DNA of 41,439 nt from Lautropia sp. (GCA_030528325.1 JAUMZD010000031.1:1-41439); one strand, 5' to 3'; shown: positions 8,934 to 19,122, counted from the first letter of the stretch. The notes: generated from the sequence alone by a model not told the origin. Made by a program: numbers and translations.

Positions 8934-9265
8934 GCAACAGCCATCCATTCGAAGCGCCAGCCGTCGAAGTGCTGGGCGATCAGAACCTGACCATCGCCCA
9001 GCTGGCCAAAGCCTGCCATGTCACCGAGACCTGGGTCGTGCAGCGTGTGCAGGGCGGGGTGGTCTACCTGAATCACCAGGAGGTGGAAAGCCGGCCCGGC
9101 GAGGATGTGCAGGCCTGGCGTTTCACCAGCCAGAGCCTGCTGCGCACCCGCCGGATCGCCGATCTGGAACGCATCTTCGACGCCGACCCGGAGCTGGCCG
9201 CGATGACGGCGGATCTGATGGAAGAGGTGAAGACCCTGCGACGGCTCGTGCGAAGCCGCCCGTGA
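8930..9265 (+). CDS. cbpM: Chaperone modulator CbpM
   Basis: 111-aa MerR-like modulator that in E. coli binds the CbpA J domain and blocks both its co-chaperone and DNA-binding activities. The N-terminal half carries the winged-helix-like motif (LTIAQLAKACHVTETWVVQRVQ, residues about 20-41); the C-terminal half is a long helix ending LMEEVKTLRRLVRSRP. It overlaps cbpA by four bases, the conserved arrangement of the pair. Together with the preceding genes it closes a same-strand block that starts at cstA. Low-stability hairpins follow at 9286-9347. Confidence 0.9.
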   Translation: MSNSHPFEAPAVEVLGDQNLTIAQLAKACHVTETWVVQRVQGGVVYLNHQEVESRPGEDVQAWRFTSQSLLRTRRIADLERIFDADPELAAMTADLMEEVKTLRRLVRSRP

Positions 9266-9285
9266 GACGACACGGTGCTTGCCCG

Positions 9286-9347
9286 ATGCCGGCTGGGCTG
9301 CCGCGAGACGGCTCGCCCGGCATGGCCCCGTCCGCGACAGCGGGGCC
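9286..9347 (+). terminator. Two adjacent GC-rich hairpins after cbpM
   Basis: The first (9286-9323) pairs ATGCC with GGCAT and has inner GGGC/GCCC and GCCG/CGGC pairs around a CGAGA loop. The second (9324-9347) pairs GGCCCCG with CGGGGCC across a 10-base loop. Neither has a T-tract, so Rho-independent termination is not assured; they may be 3'-end stabilising structures. They lie just after the cbpM stop and just before the dispersed repeat at 9356. Confidence 0.35.
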
Positions 9348-9355
9348 GCGACGCA

Positions 9356-9411
9356 GGCATGCGCCCGTGTCGAGGATGCGGCGTCCGCGTGGACTTGTTC
9401 AGCGTATCCTT
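9356..9411 (+). repeat. 56-nt dispersed repeat, copy A
   Basis: Begins GGCATGCGCCCGTGTCG and ends TTGTTCAGCGTATCCTT. The same 56-nt unit, with only about four differences, occurs at 40489-40544 on the opposite strand. Both copies are in intergenic DNA, and the sequences outside the unit differ, so this is a discrete repeated element rather than part of a duplicated gene. The rest of the gap to sucA holds a possible promoter near 9530 and no credible gene. Confidence 0.75.
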
Positions 9412-9504
9412 AACTACTTTTAACGTGATTCGGCGCTCAAAACGGGCCGTTCGACGGCTGTTGCCCTTTTGGTCTACTGGTTATCCAGAGGATCGGATCA
9501 ATCA

Positions 9505-9536
9505 CGGCGCTGATGGTCGATATGCGGTGCTATTAT
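9505..9536 (+). promoter_or_regulatory. Possible extended -10 promoter for sucA
   Basis: TGCTATTAT at 9528-9536 matches an extended -10 box (TGn followed by a near-consensus hexamer). The -35 position holds CGCTGA, which is poor, so the case rests on the extended -10. It would leave a leader of about 140 bases before sucA. Confidence 0.3.
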
Positions 9537-9680
9537 GGCGCCTCAAGATCAAGTCTCGCTCGGCGGGGCGTTTTGCACCGCCGGTTGCTGCATGCAATCC
9601 GTGAAAACCGCGGTTTGTGTGTGTACCGGGCGGATGCCTGGCACAGCTTCGACGAGAAACTCGTTTGATAGGTGAAGCAC

Positions 9681-12548
9681 ATGATGAGCGCCTTTCGCTC
9701 GAACTCCTATTTGTTCGGCGGCAATGCACCCTTCGTCGAGGAGCTGTATGAAAGCTACCTCAAGAACCCTGGTTCCGTCTCTGACGAATGGCGTGCCTAT
9801 TTCGACAACCTTCAATCCCTGCCAGCCTCGGACGGCAACCCGGAAACCCGGGACATCGCCCATGCGCCGATCGTGCAGTCCTTTGCCGAGCGTGCCAGGG
9901 TCGGTGCCCTGCAGCCCCAGCAGATGGGCGGTGACATCGAATCGGCTCGCAAGCAGATCCATGTCGCCCAGCTGATCGCGGCTTATCGCATCCTGGGATC
10001 CCGCCATGCGGATCTCGATCCGCTCAAGCGGCAGGAACGTCCCGACATTCCCGAGCTGGATCCCTCCTTCTACGGTTTTACCGAAGGTGATCACGCCCAC
10101 ATCTATTCCGCAGCCAATACCTTCTTCGGTTTCGACAACGCCCCGCTGCGCGACATCCTGCAGGCCCTTCGGGACACCTACTGTGGATCGATCGGCGCAG
10201 AATTCATGCACATGTCAGACCCGGCCGCGAAGCGCTGGATTCAGGAACAGCTTGAATCCGCCCGCGGCCGTTTCGGTTTTGAGGCCGATCAGAAGAAGCG
10301 CATCCTTGAGCGCCTGACGGCCGCTGAAGGGCTGGAACGCTATCTGCATACCCGCTATGTCGGCCAGAAGCGTTTTTCGCTGGAAGGTGGTGAGTCCTTC
10401 ATCGCCGCGATGGACGAACTGATCCGCGAGGGCGGCAAGGGCGGCCTGCAGGAAATGGTGATCGGCTCGGCCCACCGTGGTCGCCTGAACCTGCTCGTCA
10501 ACGTGCTCGGCAAGATGCCGAAAGACCTGTTCGCCGAGTTCGAGGGCCGTCACGCCGGTGACCTGCCCAGCGGTGACGTGAAATACCATCAGGGCTTCTC
10601 CAGCGACGTCTCGACCCCTGGCGGCCCGGTTCACCTGTCGCTGGCCTTCAATCCGTCCCACCTCGAAATCGTGGGCCCGGTGGTCGAGGGCTCGACGAAG
10701 GCACGCCAGGTGCGCCGTGGCGATCGCGACGGTTCGGAAGTGCTATCGGTCGTCATCCACGGCGATGCCGCCTTTGCGGGTCAGGGCGTCGTCATGGAAA
10801 CGCTGAACCTGACCGAGACCCGTGGCTACGGCACGCGTGGCACGGTTCACATCGTCATCAACAACCAGATCGGCTTCACCACCTCCGACGCCCGTGACTC
10901 CCGCTCGACGCTGTACTGCACGGATGTCGTCAAGTCGATCGAGGCACCGGTCTTCCATGTCAATGGTGATGACCCCGAAGCTGTCGTGTTCGCCACCCGG
11001 CTGGCCTTCGAGTATCGCACCAAGTTCCGAAAGGACGTGGTGCTCGACATCGTCTGCTTCCGCAAGCTCGGCCACAACGAGCAGGACACCCCGTCCGTCA
11101 CCCAGCCGCTGATGTACAAGCGTATCGGCGCCCACCCCGGCACACGCAAGCTCTACGCCGACCGCCTCGAAGCCCAGGGCGCGATCGAGAAAGGCTATGC
11201 CGAGGGTCTGGTCACGGCCTACCGTGATGCCATGGATGCCGGCAAGCACACGGTCGATCCGGTCATCACGAACTACAAGAGCCGCTATGCGGTCGACTGG
11301 TCGCCGTTCCTGAACAAGAAGTGGACGGATGCGGCCGACACCGGTGTGCCGATCGCCGAGTTGCGCCGCATCGGCGAAAAGCTCACCGAGGTGCCCGAAG
11401 ACTTCAAGCTGCACCCGCTGGTTCAGAAGGTCATCACCGACCGCCGTGCGATGGCCCAGGGCGAGATGCCGCTCGACTGGGGCATGGGTGAGCATCTGGC
11501 GTTCGCCACGCTCTGCGCCCAGGGCTATCCGGTTCGTCTGTCGGGGCAGGATTCCGGCCGAGGCACCTTCTCGCACCGTCATGCCGTGCTGCATGACCAA
11601 AACCGGGAAAAATACGATCAGGGCAGCTACATTCCGTTGCAGTTCGTCTCCGAGGATCAGGCACCGTTCATCGTCATCGATTCGGTCTTGTCCGAAGAGG
11701 CCGTGCTCGCCTTCGAGTATGGTTATGCCACGGCCGAACCGAACTCGCTCGTGATCTGGGAAGCTCAGTTCGGTGACTTCGTCAACGGCGCGCAGGTCGT
11801 CATCGACCAGTTCATCTCGTCCGGCGAAACCAAGTGGGGCCGTGCCTGTGGCCTGACGATGATGCTGCCGCATGGCTACGAAGGGCAGGGGCCCGAGCAC
11901 TCGTCGGCCCGTCTGGAGCGTTTCCTGCAGCTCTGCGCCGAGAACAACATGCAGGTGCTTCAGCCCACCACGCCGGCCCAGATCTTCCATGCGCTGCGTC
12001 GCCAGCTGATCCGTCCGTTCCGCAAGCCGCTGGTTCTGATGACGCCGAAATCATTGCTGCGTCACAAGGAAGCCGTCTCGCCGCTGAAGGATCTGGCGAC
12101 CGGCCGCTTCCAGACCGTATTGGGAGACACCTCGGTGGCCGACCCGAAGAAGGTCAAGCGCGTCGTCTTCTGCAGCGGCCGGGTCTATTACGATCTGCTC
12201 GCCGAGCGTCGTCAGCGCAAGCTCGATGACGAGGTGGCGCTCGTGCGGATCGAACAGCTCTACCCGTTCCCGCACAAAGCCTTCGAGACCGAGTTCAACC
12301 GCTACCCGAACGCCACGCAGATCGTCTGGTGCCAGGATGAGCCGCAGAACCAGGGGGCATGGTTCTTCATCCAGCATCATCTGCAGGACGTGCTGAAGGA
12401 TGGACAGAAGCTCTCCTATGCAGGTCGTCCGGCCTCGGCATCACCGGCGGTGGGCTATTACGACAAGCACTTCGCCCAGCAGAAGGATCTGCTCGAAGCG
12501 GCTTTCAGCTCGACACGTACCAAGGCAGCACGCGATAAGAGCGCCTGA
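9681..12548 (+). CDS. sucA: 2-oxoglutarate dehydrogenase E1 component
   Basis: Thiamine-diphosphate-dependent E1 subunit of the 2-oxoglutarate dehydrogenase complex; it decarboxylates 2-oxoglutarate and transfers the succinyl group to lipoyl-SucB. 955 aa, normal length. The N-terminal E2-binding segment (SNSYLFGGNAPFVEELYESY) is typical of Burkholderiales. The ThDP/Mg site is visible in GDAAFAGQG (about residue 361) and NNQIGFTT, the substrate histidine regions in GSAHRGRLN and HLEIVGPVVEGS, and the transketolase-like pyrimidine domain follows (FSHRHAVLHDQ, LPHGYEGQGPEHSSARLER). Starts at 9672 (GTG), 9681 and 9684 are all possible; 9681 matches relatives best. It leads the sucA-sucB-lpd operon. 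Confidence 0.97.
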   Translation: MMSAFRSNSYLFGGNAPFVEELYESYLKNPGSVSDEWRAYFDNLQSLPASDGNPETRDIAHAPIVQSFAERARVGALQPQQMGGDIESARKQIHVAQLIAAYRILGSRHADLDPLKRQERPDIPELDPSFYGFTEGDHAHIYSAANTFFGFDNAPLRDILQALRDTYCGSIGAEFMHMSDPAAKRWIQEQLESARGRFGFEADQKKRILERLTAAEGLERYLHTRYVGQKRFSLEGGESFIAAMDELIREGGKGGLQEMVIGSAHRGRLNLLVNVLGKMPKDLFAEFEGRHAGDLPSGDVKYHQGFSSDVSTPGGPVHLSLAFNPSHLEIVGPVVEGSTKARQVRRGDRDGSEVLSVVIHGDAAFAGQGVVMETLNLTETRGYGTRGTVHIVINNQIGFTTSDARDSRSTLYCTDVVKSIEAPVFHVNGDDPEAVVFATRLAFEYRTKFRKDVVLDIVCFRKLGHNEQDTPSVTQPLMYKRIGAHPGTRKLYADRLEAQGAIEKGYAEGLVTAYRDAMDAGKHTVDPVITNYKSRYAVDWSPFLNKKWTDAADTGVPIAELRRIGEKLTEVPEDFKLHPLVQKVITDRRAMAQGEMPLDWGMGEHLAFATLCAQGYPVRLSGQDSGRGTFSHRHAVLHDQNREKYDQGSYIPLQFVSEDQAPFIVIDSVLSEEAVLAFEYGYATAEPNSLVIWEAQFGDFVNGAQVVIDQFISSGETKWGRACGLTMMLPHGYEGQGPEHSSARLERFLQLCAENNMQVLQPTTPAQIFHALRRQLIRPFRKPLVLMTPKSLLRHKEAVSPLKDLATGRFQTVLGDTSVADPKKVKRVVFCSGRVYYDLLAERRQRKLDDEVALVRIEQLYPFPHKAFETEFNRYPNATQIVWCQDEPQNQGAWFFIQHHLQDVLKDGQKLSYAGRPASASPAVGYYDKHFAQQKDLLEAAFSSTRTKAARDKSA

Positions 12549-12568
12549 TACCGCGCCCTGAGCGGATG

Positions 12569-12587
12569 CCGGGCTTTGCAGGCCCGG
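12569..12587 (+). other. Intercistronic hairpin between sucA and sucB
   Basis: CCGGGC pairs with GCCCGG across a seven-base loop, 20 bases after the sucA stop and about 55 bases before sucB. There is no T-tract. It may act as an RNA processing or partial termination site that sets E1:E2 ratio; that role is inference. Confidence 0.35.
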
Positions 12588-12642
12588 TGTCCTCGCTGCC
12601 CGTCTCACCTCATTCATTGAAGATTTTCGGAGTTTCTCCCAA

Positions 12643-13911
<1,269 letters not shown>

Positions 13912-13923
13912 GGAGGGATCACC

Positions 13924-15372
13924 ATGTCTCAAGCATTTGATGTCGTGGTGATCGGCGCCGGCCCTGGCGGCTACATTGCCGCCATCCGCGCCGCCCAGCT
14001 GGGTTTCAAGGTCGCCTGCATCGAGAAGTGGCTCAATCCGGAAGGCAAGCCCGCCCTGGGCGGTACCTGCCTGAACGTCGGCTGCATCCCGTCGAAGGCA
14101 CTGCTGGCCTCCAGTGAAGCCTACGAGCAGACGAAGCACGAACTGGACGAACACGGCATCTCGGTGTCGGACGTGAAGCTCAATCTGGGCAAGATGCTCG
14201 ACCGCAAGGAGACCATCGTCTCCAAGATGACGCAGGGCATCGAGTTCCTGTTCCGCAAGAACAAGGTGACCTGGCTGAAGGGACACGGCAGCTTCACGGG
14301 TCGTGAAGGCGATCTGGTCTCGCTCGAGGTCAAGGCCGAGGACGGCAAGACCGAGGCCGTGACGGCCAGGCATGTCATCATCGCCACCGGCTCGAAGGCC
14401 CGTCATCTGCCGAACCTCAAGGTCGACAACGTGCTGGTGGCCGACAACGAGGGTGCGCTGTCCTTCGACAGCGTGCCGAAGAAGCTGACCGTGATCGGCG
14501 CTGGGGTCATCGGTCTCGAGCTGGGTTCGGTCTGGCGCCGTCTGGGTGCCGAGGTCACGGTGCTGGAGATGCTCCCGTCCTTTCTGGGCGCCTGCGATCC
14601 GGCCATCTCGAAAGAAGCCCAGAAGATTTTCACGAAACAGGGCCTCAAGTTCGAGCTGGGGGTCAAAATCGGCGATATCGACGTCAAGCCCGGCAAGCCA
14701 GGCAAGGGCAGCGTGACGGTCAACTACGAGACCGCGGACGGCAAGGCCCAGTCGCTGACTTCCGATCGCCTGATCCTGTCGATCGGCCGGGTGCCGAATA
14801 CCGACGGTCTGGGGCTGGACAAGGTCGGGCTGGCGGTGGACGAGCGTGGCCTCATCCCCGTCAACGACGACTGCGCGACGAGCGTGCCCAACGTCTGGGC
14901 CATCGGTGACGTGGTTCGCGGCCCGATGCTGGCGCACAAGGGCGAGGAAGAAGGCGTGGCCGTGGCAGAGCGCATCGCCGGCCAGAAGCCGCACATGGAC
15001 TACAACTGCATTCCGTACGTGATCTACACCTCGCCCGAGATCGCCTGGGTCGGCAAGAACGAGGCCCAGCTGAAGGAAGAGGGCCGTGCCTACAAGGCGG
15101 GACAGTTCCCGTTCATGGCCAACGGCCGTGCGCTGGGCATGATGGCGGCCGATGGTTTCGTGAAAGTCATCGCCGATGCCAGCACCGACGAGATCCTCGG
15201 CGTCCACATCATCGGTGCCGGGGCATCCGACCTGATCGCCGAAGCGGTCGTCGCGATGGAGTTCAAGGCGGCAGCCGAGGACATCGCCCGTATCTGCCAC
15301 CCGCATCCGTCGCTCTCGGAGGTGATGCGTGAGGCAGCACTGGCTGTGGACAAGCGCGCACTCAACATGTAA
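13924..15372 (+). CDS. lpdA: Dihydrolipoyl dehydrogenase (E3)
   Basis: FAD-dependent E3 subunit that reoxidises dihydrolipoyl-SucB with NAD+. 482 aa. The FAD-binding motif [15 protein letters not shown] is at the N-terminus, and the redox-active disulfide is Cys49/Cys54 in [16 protein letters not shown]. The NAD domain shows [20 protein letters not shown], a second FAD contact is in [22 protein letters not shown], and the interface catalytic His-Glu pair is in [12 protein letters not shown] strong AAGGAGG ribosome binding site overlaps the sucB stop, 12 bases before the ATG. It belongs to the 2-oxoglutarate complex by position; it may also serve other lipoyl complexes. Confidence 0.97.
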   Translation: MSQAFDVVVIGAGPGGYIAAIRAAQLGFKVACIEKWLNPEGKPALGGTCLNVGCIPSKALLASSEAYEQTKHELDEHGISVSDVKLNLGKMLDRKETIVSKMTQGIEFLFRKNKVTWLKGHGSFTGREGDLVSLEVKAEDGKTEAVTARHVIIATGSKARHLPNLKVDNVLVADNEGALSFDSVPKKLTVIGAGVIGLELGSVWRRLGAEVTVLEMLPSFLGACDPAISKEAQKIFTKQGLKFELGVKIGDIDVKPGKPGKGSVTVNYETADGKAQSLTSDRLILSIGRVPNTDGLGLDKVGLAVDERGLIPVNDDCATSVPNVWAIGDVVRGPMLAHKGEEEGVAVAERIAGQKPHMDYNCIPYVIYTSPEIAWVGKNEAQLKEEGRAYKAGQFPFMANGRALGMMAADGFVKVIADASTDEILGVHIIGAGASDLIAEAVVAMEFKAAAEDIARICHPHPSLSEVMREAALAVDKRALNM

Positions 15373-15447
15373 TGGGCCCGAGCGCCATTCTCCGGTGAAA
15401 CAGGCTGTCTGGCTGCTTCACGGGTCGACATGGCCTGCCGCATCATG

Positions 15448-15468
15448 ACCCCGGCCCACGGCCGGGGT
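15448..15468 (+). terminator. Strong stem after lpd, probable operon terminator
   Basis: ACCCCGGCC and GGCCGGGGT are perfect complements around a CAC loop, about 75 bases after the lpd stop. The downstream sequence (TGCCGTTTCTG) is only weakly T-rich, so termination may be partial. Confidence 0.5.
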
Positions 15469-15627
15469 TGCCGTTTCTGCCTGCTCGCATCCGAACGGAT
15501 GGCCGACGGCGGATGCCAGGAGGACACCCGGTACTCACGCGCCTGGCCGTCCTGTGGGGTTGCCCGGCAGACAGAAGCTGCACCACCGGTTTTTTCATTT
15601 TCTGCTATCAATTCAAGGAGGGCCGCG

Positions 15628-16737
15628 ATGGGAGCGGTCATCGACCGTTATCGCGCGGCACTGGCCGAGCGTGGTTACCAGGCCGACAGCGCCCAGCTGG
15701 CCGCCATCGAACGCCTTCAGCGCCTGGCCGACGAGCTGGAAGGCTTCGACAACCGGCCCAATGGCAATGTGTTCAAGCGGCTTCTGGGGCGGGGAAAGCA
15801 GCCTGCCCCGAAGGGTGTCTGGATGTATGGGGGTGTCGGGCGCGGCAAGAGCTTCCTGATGGACTGCTTCTATCAGGCCCTGCCGACCGGGCGGAAGACG
15901 CGAATGCACTTCCACGAGTTCATGCGCGCCGTGCATCACGAGCTGAAGGGCCTGAAGGCGATGGCAGACCCGCTGGATGAAGTGGCCCGGCGCGCAGCCG
16001 AGCGTTACCAGATCATCTGCTTCGACGAATTCCATCTGTCGGACATCGCGGATGCGATGATTCTGGAGCGGCTGCTGAACGCCTTTTTCCGGCATCGACT
16101 CGTTTTCGTGATGACGAGCAATTACGTGCCTGATGGTCTGTACCCTGATGGTCTGCATCGTGACAGCGTGCTGCCGGCGATTGCGCTGCTCAATGCCAAC
16201 CTGGACGTGCTCTCCGTCGATGTCGGCACCGATTATCGCCAGCTCACGATCAAGGGGGTGCCTGCCTACCTGTCGCCTCTTACGCCCGAGCAGGCCGCCC
16301 GGATGAGTCGTGCCTTCGAACAGCTCGCGGCCGCCCATGAAACATCGCCCGACCTGCTGATCGAGAACCGTCCCATCAGGGCGCTTCGGTGCGCACAGGA
16401 CGTGGTCTGGTTCGACTTCGACACCCTTTGTCGCAGTGCACGCTCGCAGAACGACTATCTGGAGATCGCCACGCGCTTCGAGACCGTGATGCTCTCGGAC
16501 GTGCCCCAGATGAATGCGGGCATGGCGTCCGAGGCACGACGCTTCACCTGGCTGATCGATGTGCTTTATGATCAGAAGGTCAACCTGATCATGTCGGCCG
16601 AAGTGCCACCCGAGCAGCTCTATGTGTCAGGGGTGATGGCGCATGAGTTCGTCCGAACCACCAGCCGTCTGCACGAGATGCAGTCCGACAGCTACCGCAA
16701 CGAACAGCGTCGCGGCCGGGTGGATCGTCTCGGCTGA
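15628..16737 (+). CDS. zapE: Cell division ATPase ZapE (AFG1 family)
   Basis: P-loop AFG1/ZapE family ATPase, 369 aa, close to E. coli ZapE (375 aa), which associates with FtsZ and is needed under oxygen limitation and heat. Walker A is GGVGRGKSFLMD (about residue 70) and Walker B is IICFDEFHLSDIADA; MTSNYVPDGLYPDGLHR and RFTWLIDVLYDQKVNLIMSA are also family blocks. The ATG at 15628 has AAGGAG 8 bases upstream. A longer in-frame reading from 15430 contains no recognisable sequence. It follows the suc-lpd operon, a frequent arrangement in betaproteobacteria, but has a terminator-like stem in front of it. Confidence 0.93.
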   Translation: MGAVIDRYRAALAERGYQADSAQLAAIERLQRLADELEGFDNRPNGNVFKRLLGRGKQPAPKGVWMYGGVGRGKSFLMDCFYQALPTGRKTRMHFHEFMRAVHHELKGLKAMADPLDEVARRAAERYQIICFDEFHLSDIADAMILERLLNAFFRHRLVFVMTSNYVPDGLYPDGLHRDSVLPAIALLNANLDVLSVDVGTDYRQLTIKGVPAYLSPLTPEQAARMSRAFEQLAAAHETSPDLLIENRPIRALRCAQDVVWFDFDTLCRSARSQNDYLEIATRFETVMLSDVPQMNAGMASEARRFTWLIDVLYDQKVNLIMSAEVPPEQLYVSGVMAHEFVRTTSRLHEMQSDSYRNEQRRGRVDRLG

Positions 16738-16746
16738 AACCTCCTC

Positions 16747-16947
16747 ATGAACGAAACGGACCGTCTCAAACTGCGCATCGCAGAATTGCAGCTCGAACAT
16801 CGTGGCCTCGATCAGCTCATTCACAGCCTCTCTTCGATCAGCGAGGTGGATGAACTGGCTCTCCGGCGCATGAAGAAACGCAAGCTTCAGCTGAAGGACA
16901 TGATCGTGCGGATGCAGATGCAGCTCGTCCCGGACGTGCCTGCCTGA
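16747..16947 (+). CDS. YdcH-like small helical protein (DUF465)
   Basis: 66-aa, almost wholly helical protein with heptad-like spacing and the C-terminal motif RRMKKRKLQLKDMIVRMQMQ, which matches the DUF465/YdcH family (typically RLKKRKLALKDEI). The molecular role of this family is not established to my knowledge. It lies 9 bases after zapE and 5 bases before the helicase gene, so it is probably co-transcribed with both. Confidence 0.85.
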   Translation: MNETDRLKLRIAELQLEHRGLDQLIHSLSSISEVDELALRRMKKRKLQLKDMIVRMQMQLVPDVPA

Positions 16948-16952
16948 TCGCG

Positions 16953-19115
16953 GTGCTCGCTCGACAGACACAGGCCGTCTTCGCCGCCGATGGCCCGCTG
17001 GCCGATGCTGCCGGTGATTATCGCGAGCGCCCAGGGCAGCAGCAGATGGCACAGGCCATCGCGCAGGCCATCACGGATGACGAGGTGCTGATGGTCGATG
17101 CCGGCACCGGCATCGGCAAGACCTTCGCCTATCTCGTGCCCGTCATGCTGTCTGGCAGACGGGCCCTGATCTCCACGGCCACACGGCAATTGCAGGACCA
17201 GCTTTTCCAGCGCGACGTGCAACGCGTGCGGCAAGCGCTGGGTGCCGAGCTGAGCGTGGCGATCCTGAAAGGCCGGGCCAATTATGTGTGCCCCGTGCAT
17301 CTGGAAAAGAATCTCTGCGATGGACGTTTCAGGGATCCGCGCATCCCGGCCCGGCTGCGGATGATCGAGCGCCAGTTCGCGCTGGACAAGTCCGGCGACA
17401 AGGCTGCCTACCGGAAGATTGCCGAGGAAGACCCGGTCTGGCAGTTCGCCACCTCGACCCGGGACAACTGCCTGGGCCAGGATTGCCCCGAGCTGCGCAA
17501 CTGTCCGCTGATGAAGGCCAGGCAGCAGGCGCAGAAGGCCGATCTGCTGATCGTCAATCACCATCTGTTCTGTGCCGATCTGGCCCTGAAGGACGAGTCC
17601 ATCGGCGAGTTCCTGCCGGAAGCCAGCATCCTGGTCTTCGACGAGGCCCATCAGCTGCCGGACATCGCCACCGAGTTCTTCGGCGAGAGTGTCTCCACCC
17701 GTCAGCTGCTGGATCTGGGACGCGAGACGCTGAAAGCCGGACTGGAAGACGCACCGGGGCTGGGTGACTGGTCAGGATGCCACCGGGCGCTGGAGCAGGT
17801 GGCCAGCCGCCTGCGGCTCGCGTTGCCTGCCGGCATCAACCGGCTGGGGGCCGACGACCTGCTGTCCCTGACGGCCGACGATGTGAACGAGTGGCTGGAA
17901 GACGTGCTGCCGGACGTAATCTCGACGCTGGAGGCCCATGCCCGCGCACTGAAACCGGTGGCCGAGAGCTCGATCGAGCTGTTCAGACTGGCGGAAAGGG
18001 CCAGGTTGCTGGCCCGTCGCATCGCGCAGTGGCTGCGTGCCTTCCGCCGCCTGATGGGCCTGCCGGACGACATGAGCGAGGCCGCAGGGGCAGGGATATC
18101 ATCACCGCAAACTGCTTCCGGAACCAGTAGCGCGCATGAGGATGGAAATGGCACTGGACGGCCCGTTCCCGGACAGAGCGGCGCGTTGGCCACGAAGGAA
18201 GGGGGGGCGCTGCAAGCGGGTGCCGCCTCGACAGCCGAGCCCGTCATCCTGTGGGTGCAGACCACAGAAACCCATGCCCAGCTTCGCTCCACCCCGCTGT
18301 CGGTGGCCCCGCGCTTTGCGCAGCAGCGCAATCTCCAGCCGGGTAGCTGGATATTCGTGTCGGCCACGCTCGCCCTTCAGGATTCGATCGACCATTTTGC
18401 CGGACAGATGGGCATGCCCGAAGCTCGACAGCTGATCGTGAAGAGCCCCTTCGATTACGCCCGTCAGGCGGCCCTCTGGATTCTGACCCAGCTGGGCAGT
18501 GCGACGGCGCCCGACTTTCCGGAGCGGGTGGCCGAGGCCGTCTGGCCGCTGATACGCAGGAACCGCGGGCGGGCCTTCGTCCTGTGCACGACGCTGCGTG
18601 CGGTCAGGATGATCAGTGAGAGCCTGCGCGAACAGGCCGACGGGGGCATCGAGATCATGGCCCAGGGCGATGCACCCCGACACCAGATGATCGAGCATTT
18701 CAAGGCCTCGGAGGCTGCCGTGCTGGTCGGCTCGGCGGGCTTCTGGGAGGGCGTGGACATCGTGGGGGAGCATCTGTCGCTGGTCATCATCGACAAGCTG
18801 CCATTCACGCCCCCTGATGACCCGGTTTTCCGGGCGAGAAGCCGCGCCCTGACCGAGGCCGGTCGACATCCCTTCCAGGCACTGTCACTGCCCCAGGCGA
18901 TGCTGGCCCTGAAGCAGGGCGCCGGCCGGTTGATCCGCAGCGAAAGCGACCGGGGGCTGCTGGTGATCTGCGATGAGCGGCTGAACAGCAAGACCTATGG
19001 TCGGCAGATCCTGGCGAGCCTGCCGCCTTTCAGGCGTCTGGGCAGCCTGGCCGAAGCACTCGATGCCCTCGGCCCCGATGCCGGGGACGAAGATGCCCAG
19101 GAGCTTGGGCGGTAG
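16953..19115 (+). CDS. DinG/YoaA-family ATP-dependent DNA helicase
   Basis: XPD-like superfamily 2 helicase with an iron-sulfur cluster, 720 aa. Walker A DAGTGIGKTFAYL is near residue 49, the DEAH box is in VFDEAHQLPDIA (about 229), and four cysteines (113, 173, 178, 184, the last three in DNCLGQDCPELRNC) form the [4Fe-4S] ligand set. Motifs V-VI are in GSAGFWEGVDIVGEHLSLVI and LKQGAGRLIRSESDRG. It is nearer to the YoaA branch by its short N-terminus. A Gly/Ser/Ala-rich insert of roughly 50 residues at about 375-425 interrupts the region between helicase domains. The start is GTG at 16953, with a weak ribosome binding site. The stop codon and last three residues (LGR) come from the half repeat at 19099-19117. 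Function: unwinding of 5'-tailed, forked or R-loop DNA. Confidence 0.92.
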   Translation: MLARQTQAVFAADGPLADAAGDYRERPGQQQMAQAIAQAITDDEVLMVDAGTGIGKTFAYLVPVMLSGRRALISTATRQLQDQLFQRDVQRVRQALGAELSVAILKGRANYVCPVHLEKNLCDGRFRDPRIPARLRMIERQFALDKSGDKAAYRKIAEEDPVWQFATSTRDNCLGQDCPELRNCPLMKARQQAQKADLLIVNHHLFCADLALKDESIGEFLPEASILVFDEAHQLPDIATEFFGESVSTRQLLDLGRETLKAGLEDAPGLGDWSGCHRALEQVASRLRLALPAGINRLGADDLLSLTADDVNEWLEDVLPDVISTLEAHARALKPVAESSIELFRLAERARLLARRIAQWLRAFRRLMGLPDDMSEAAGAGISSPQTASGTSSAHEDGNGTGRPVPGQSGALATKEGGALQAGAASTAEPVILWVQTTETHAQLRSTPLSVAPRFAQQRNLQPGSWIFVSATLALQDSIDHFAGQMGMPEARQLIVKSPFDYARQAALWILTQLGSATAPDFPERVAEAVWPLIRRNRGRAFVLCTTLRAVRMISESLREQADGGIEIMAQGDAPRHQMIEHFKASEAAVLVGSAGFWEGVDIVGEHLSLVIIDKLPFTPPDDPVFRARSRALTEAGRHPFQALSLPQAMLALKQGAGRLIRSESDRGLLVICDERLNSKTYGRQILASLPPFRRLGSLAEALDALGPDAGDEDAQELGR

Positions 19116-19117
19116 GA
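19099..19117 (+). repeat. Half copy of palindromic repeat at the helicase gene 3' end
   Basis: AGGAGCTTGGGCGGTAGGA, an exact 19-bp match to the left arm of the elements at 24957 and 41356. The right arm is absent. The TAG inside it is the stop codon of the helicase gene, and the repeat ends six bases before the stop of the convergent bamD gene. Confidence 0.8.
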
Positions 19118-19122
19118 TAAGC

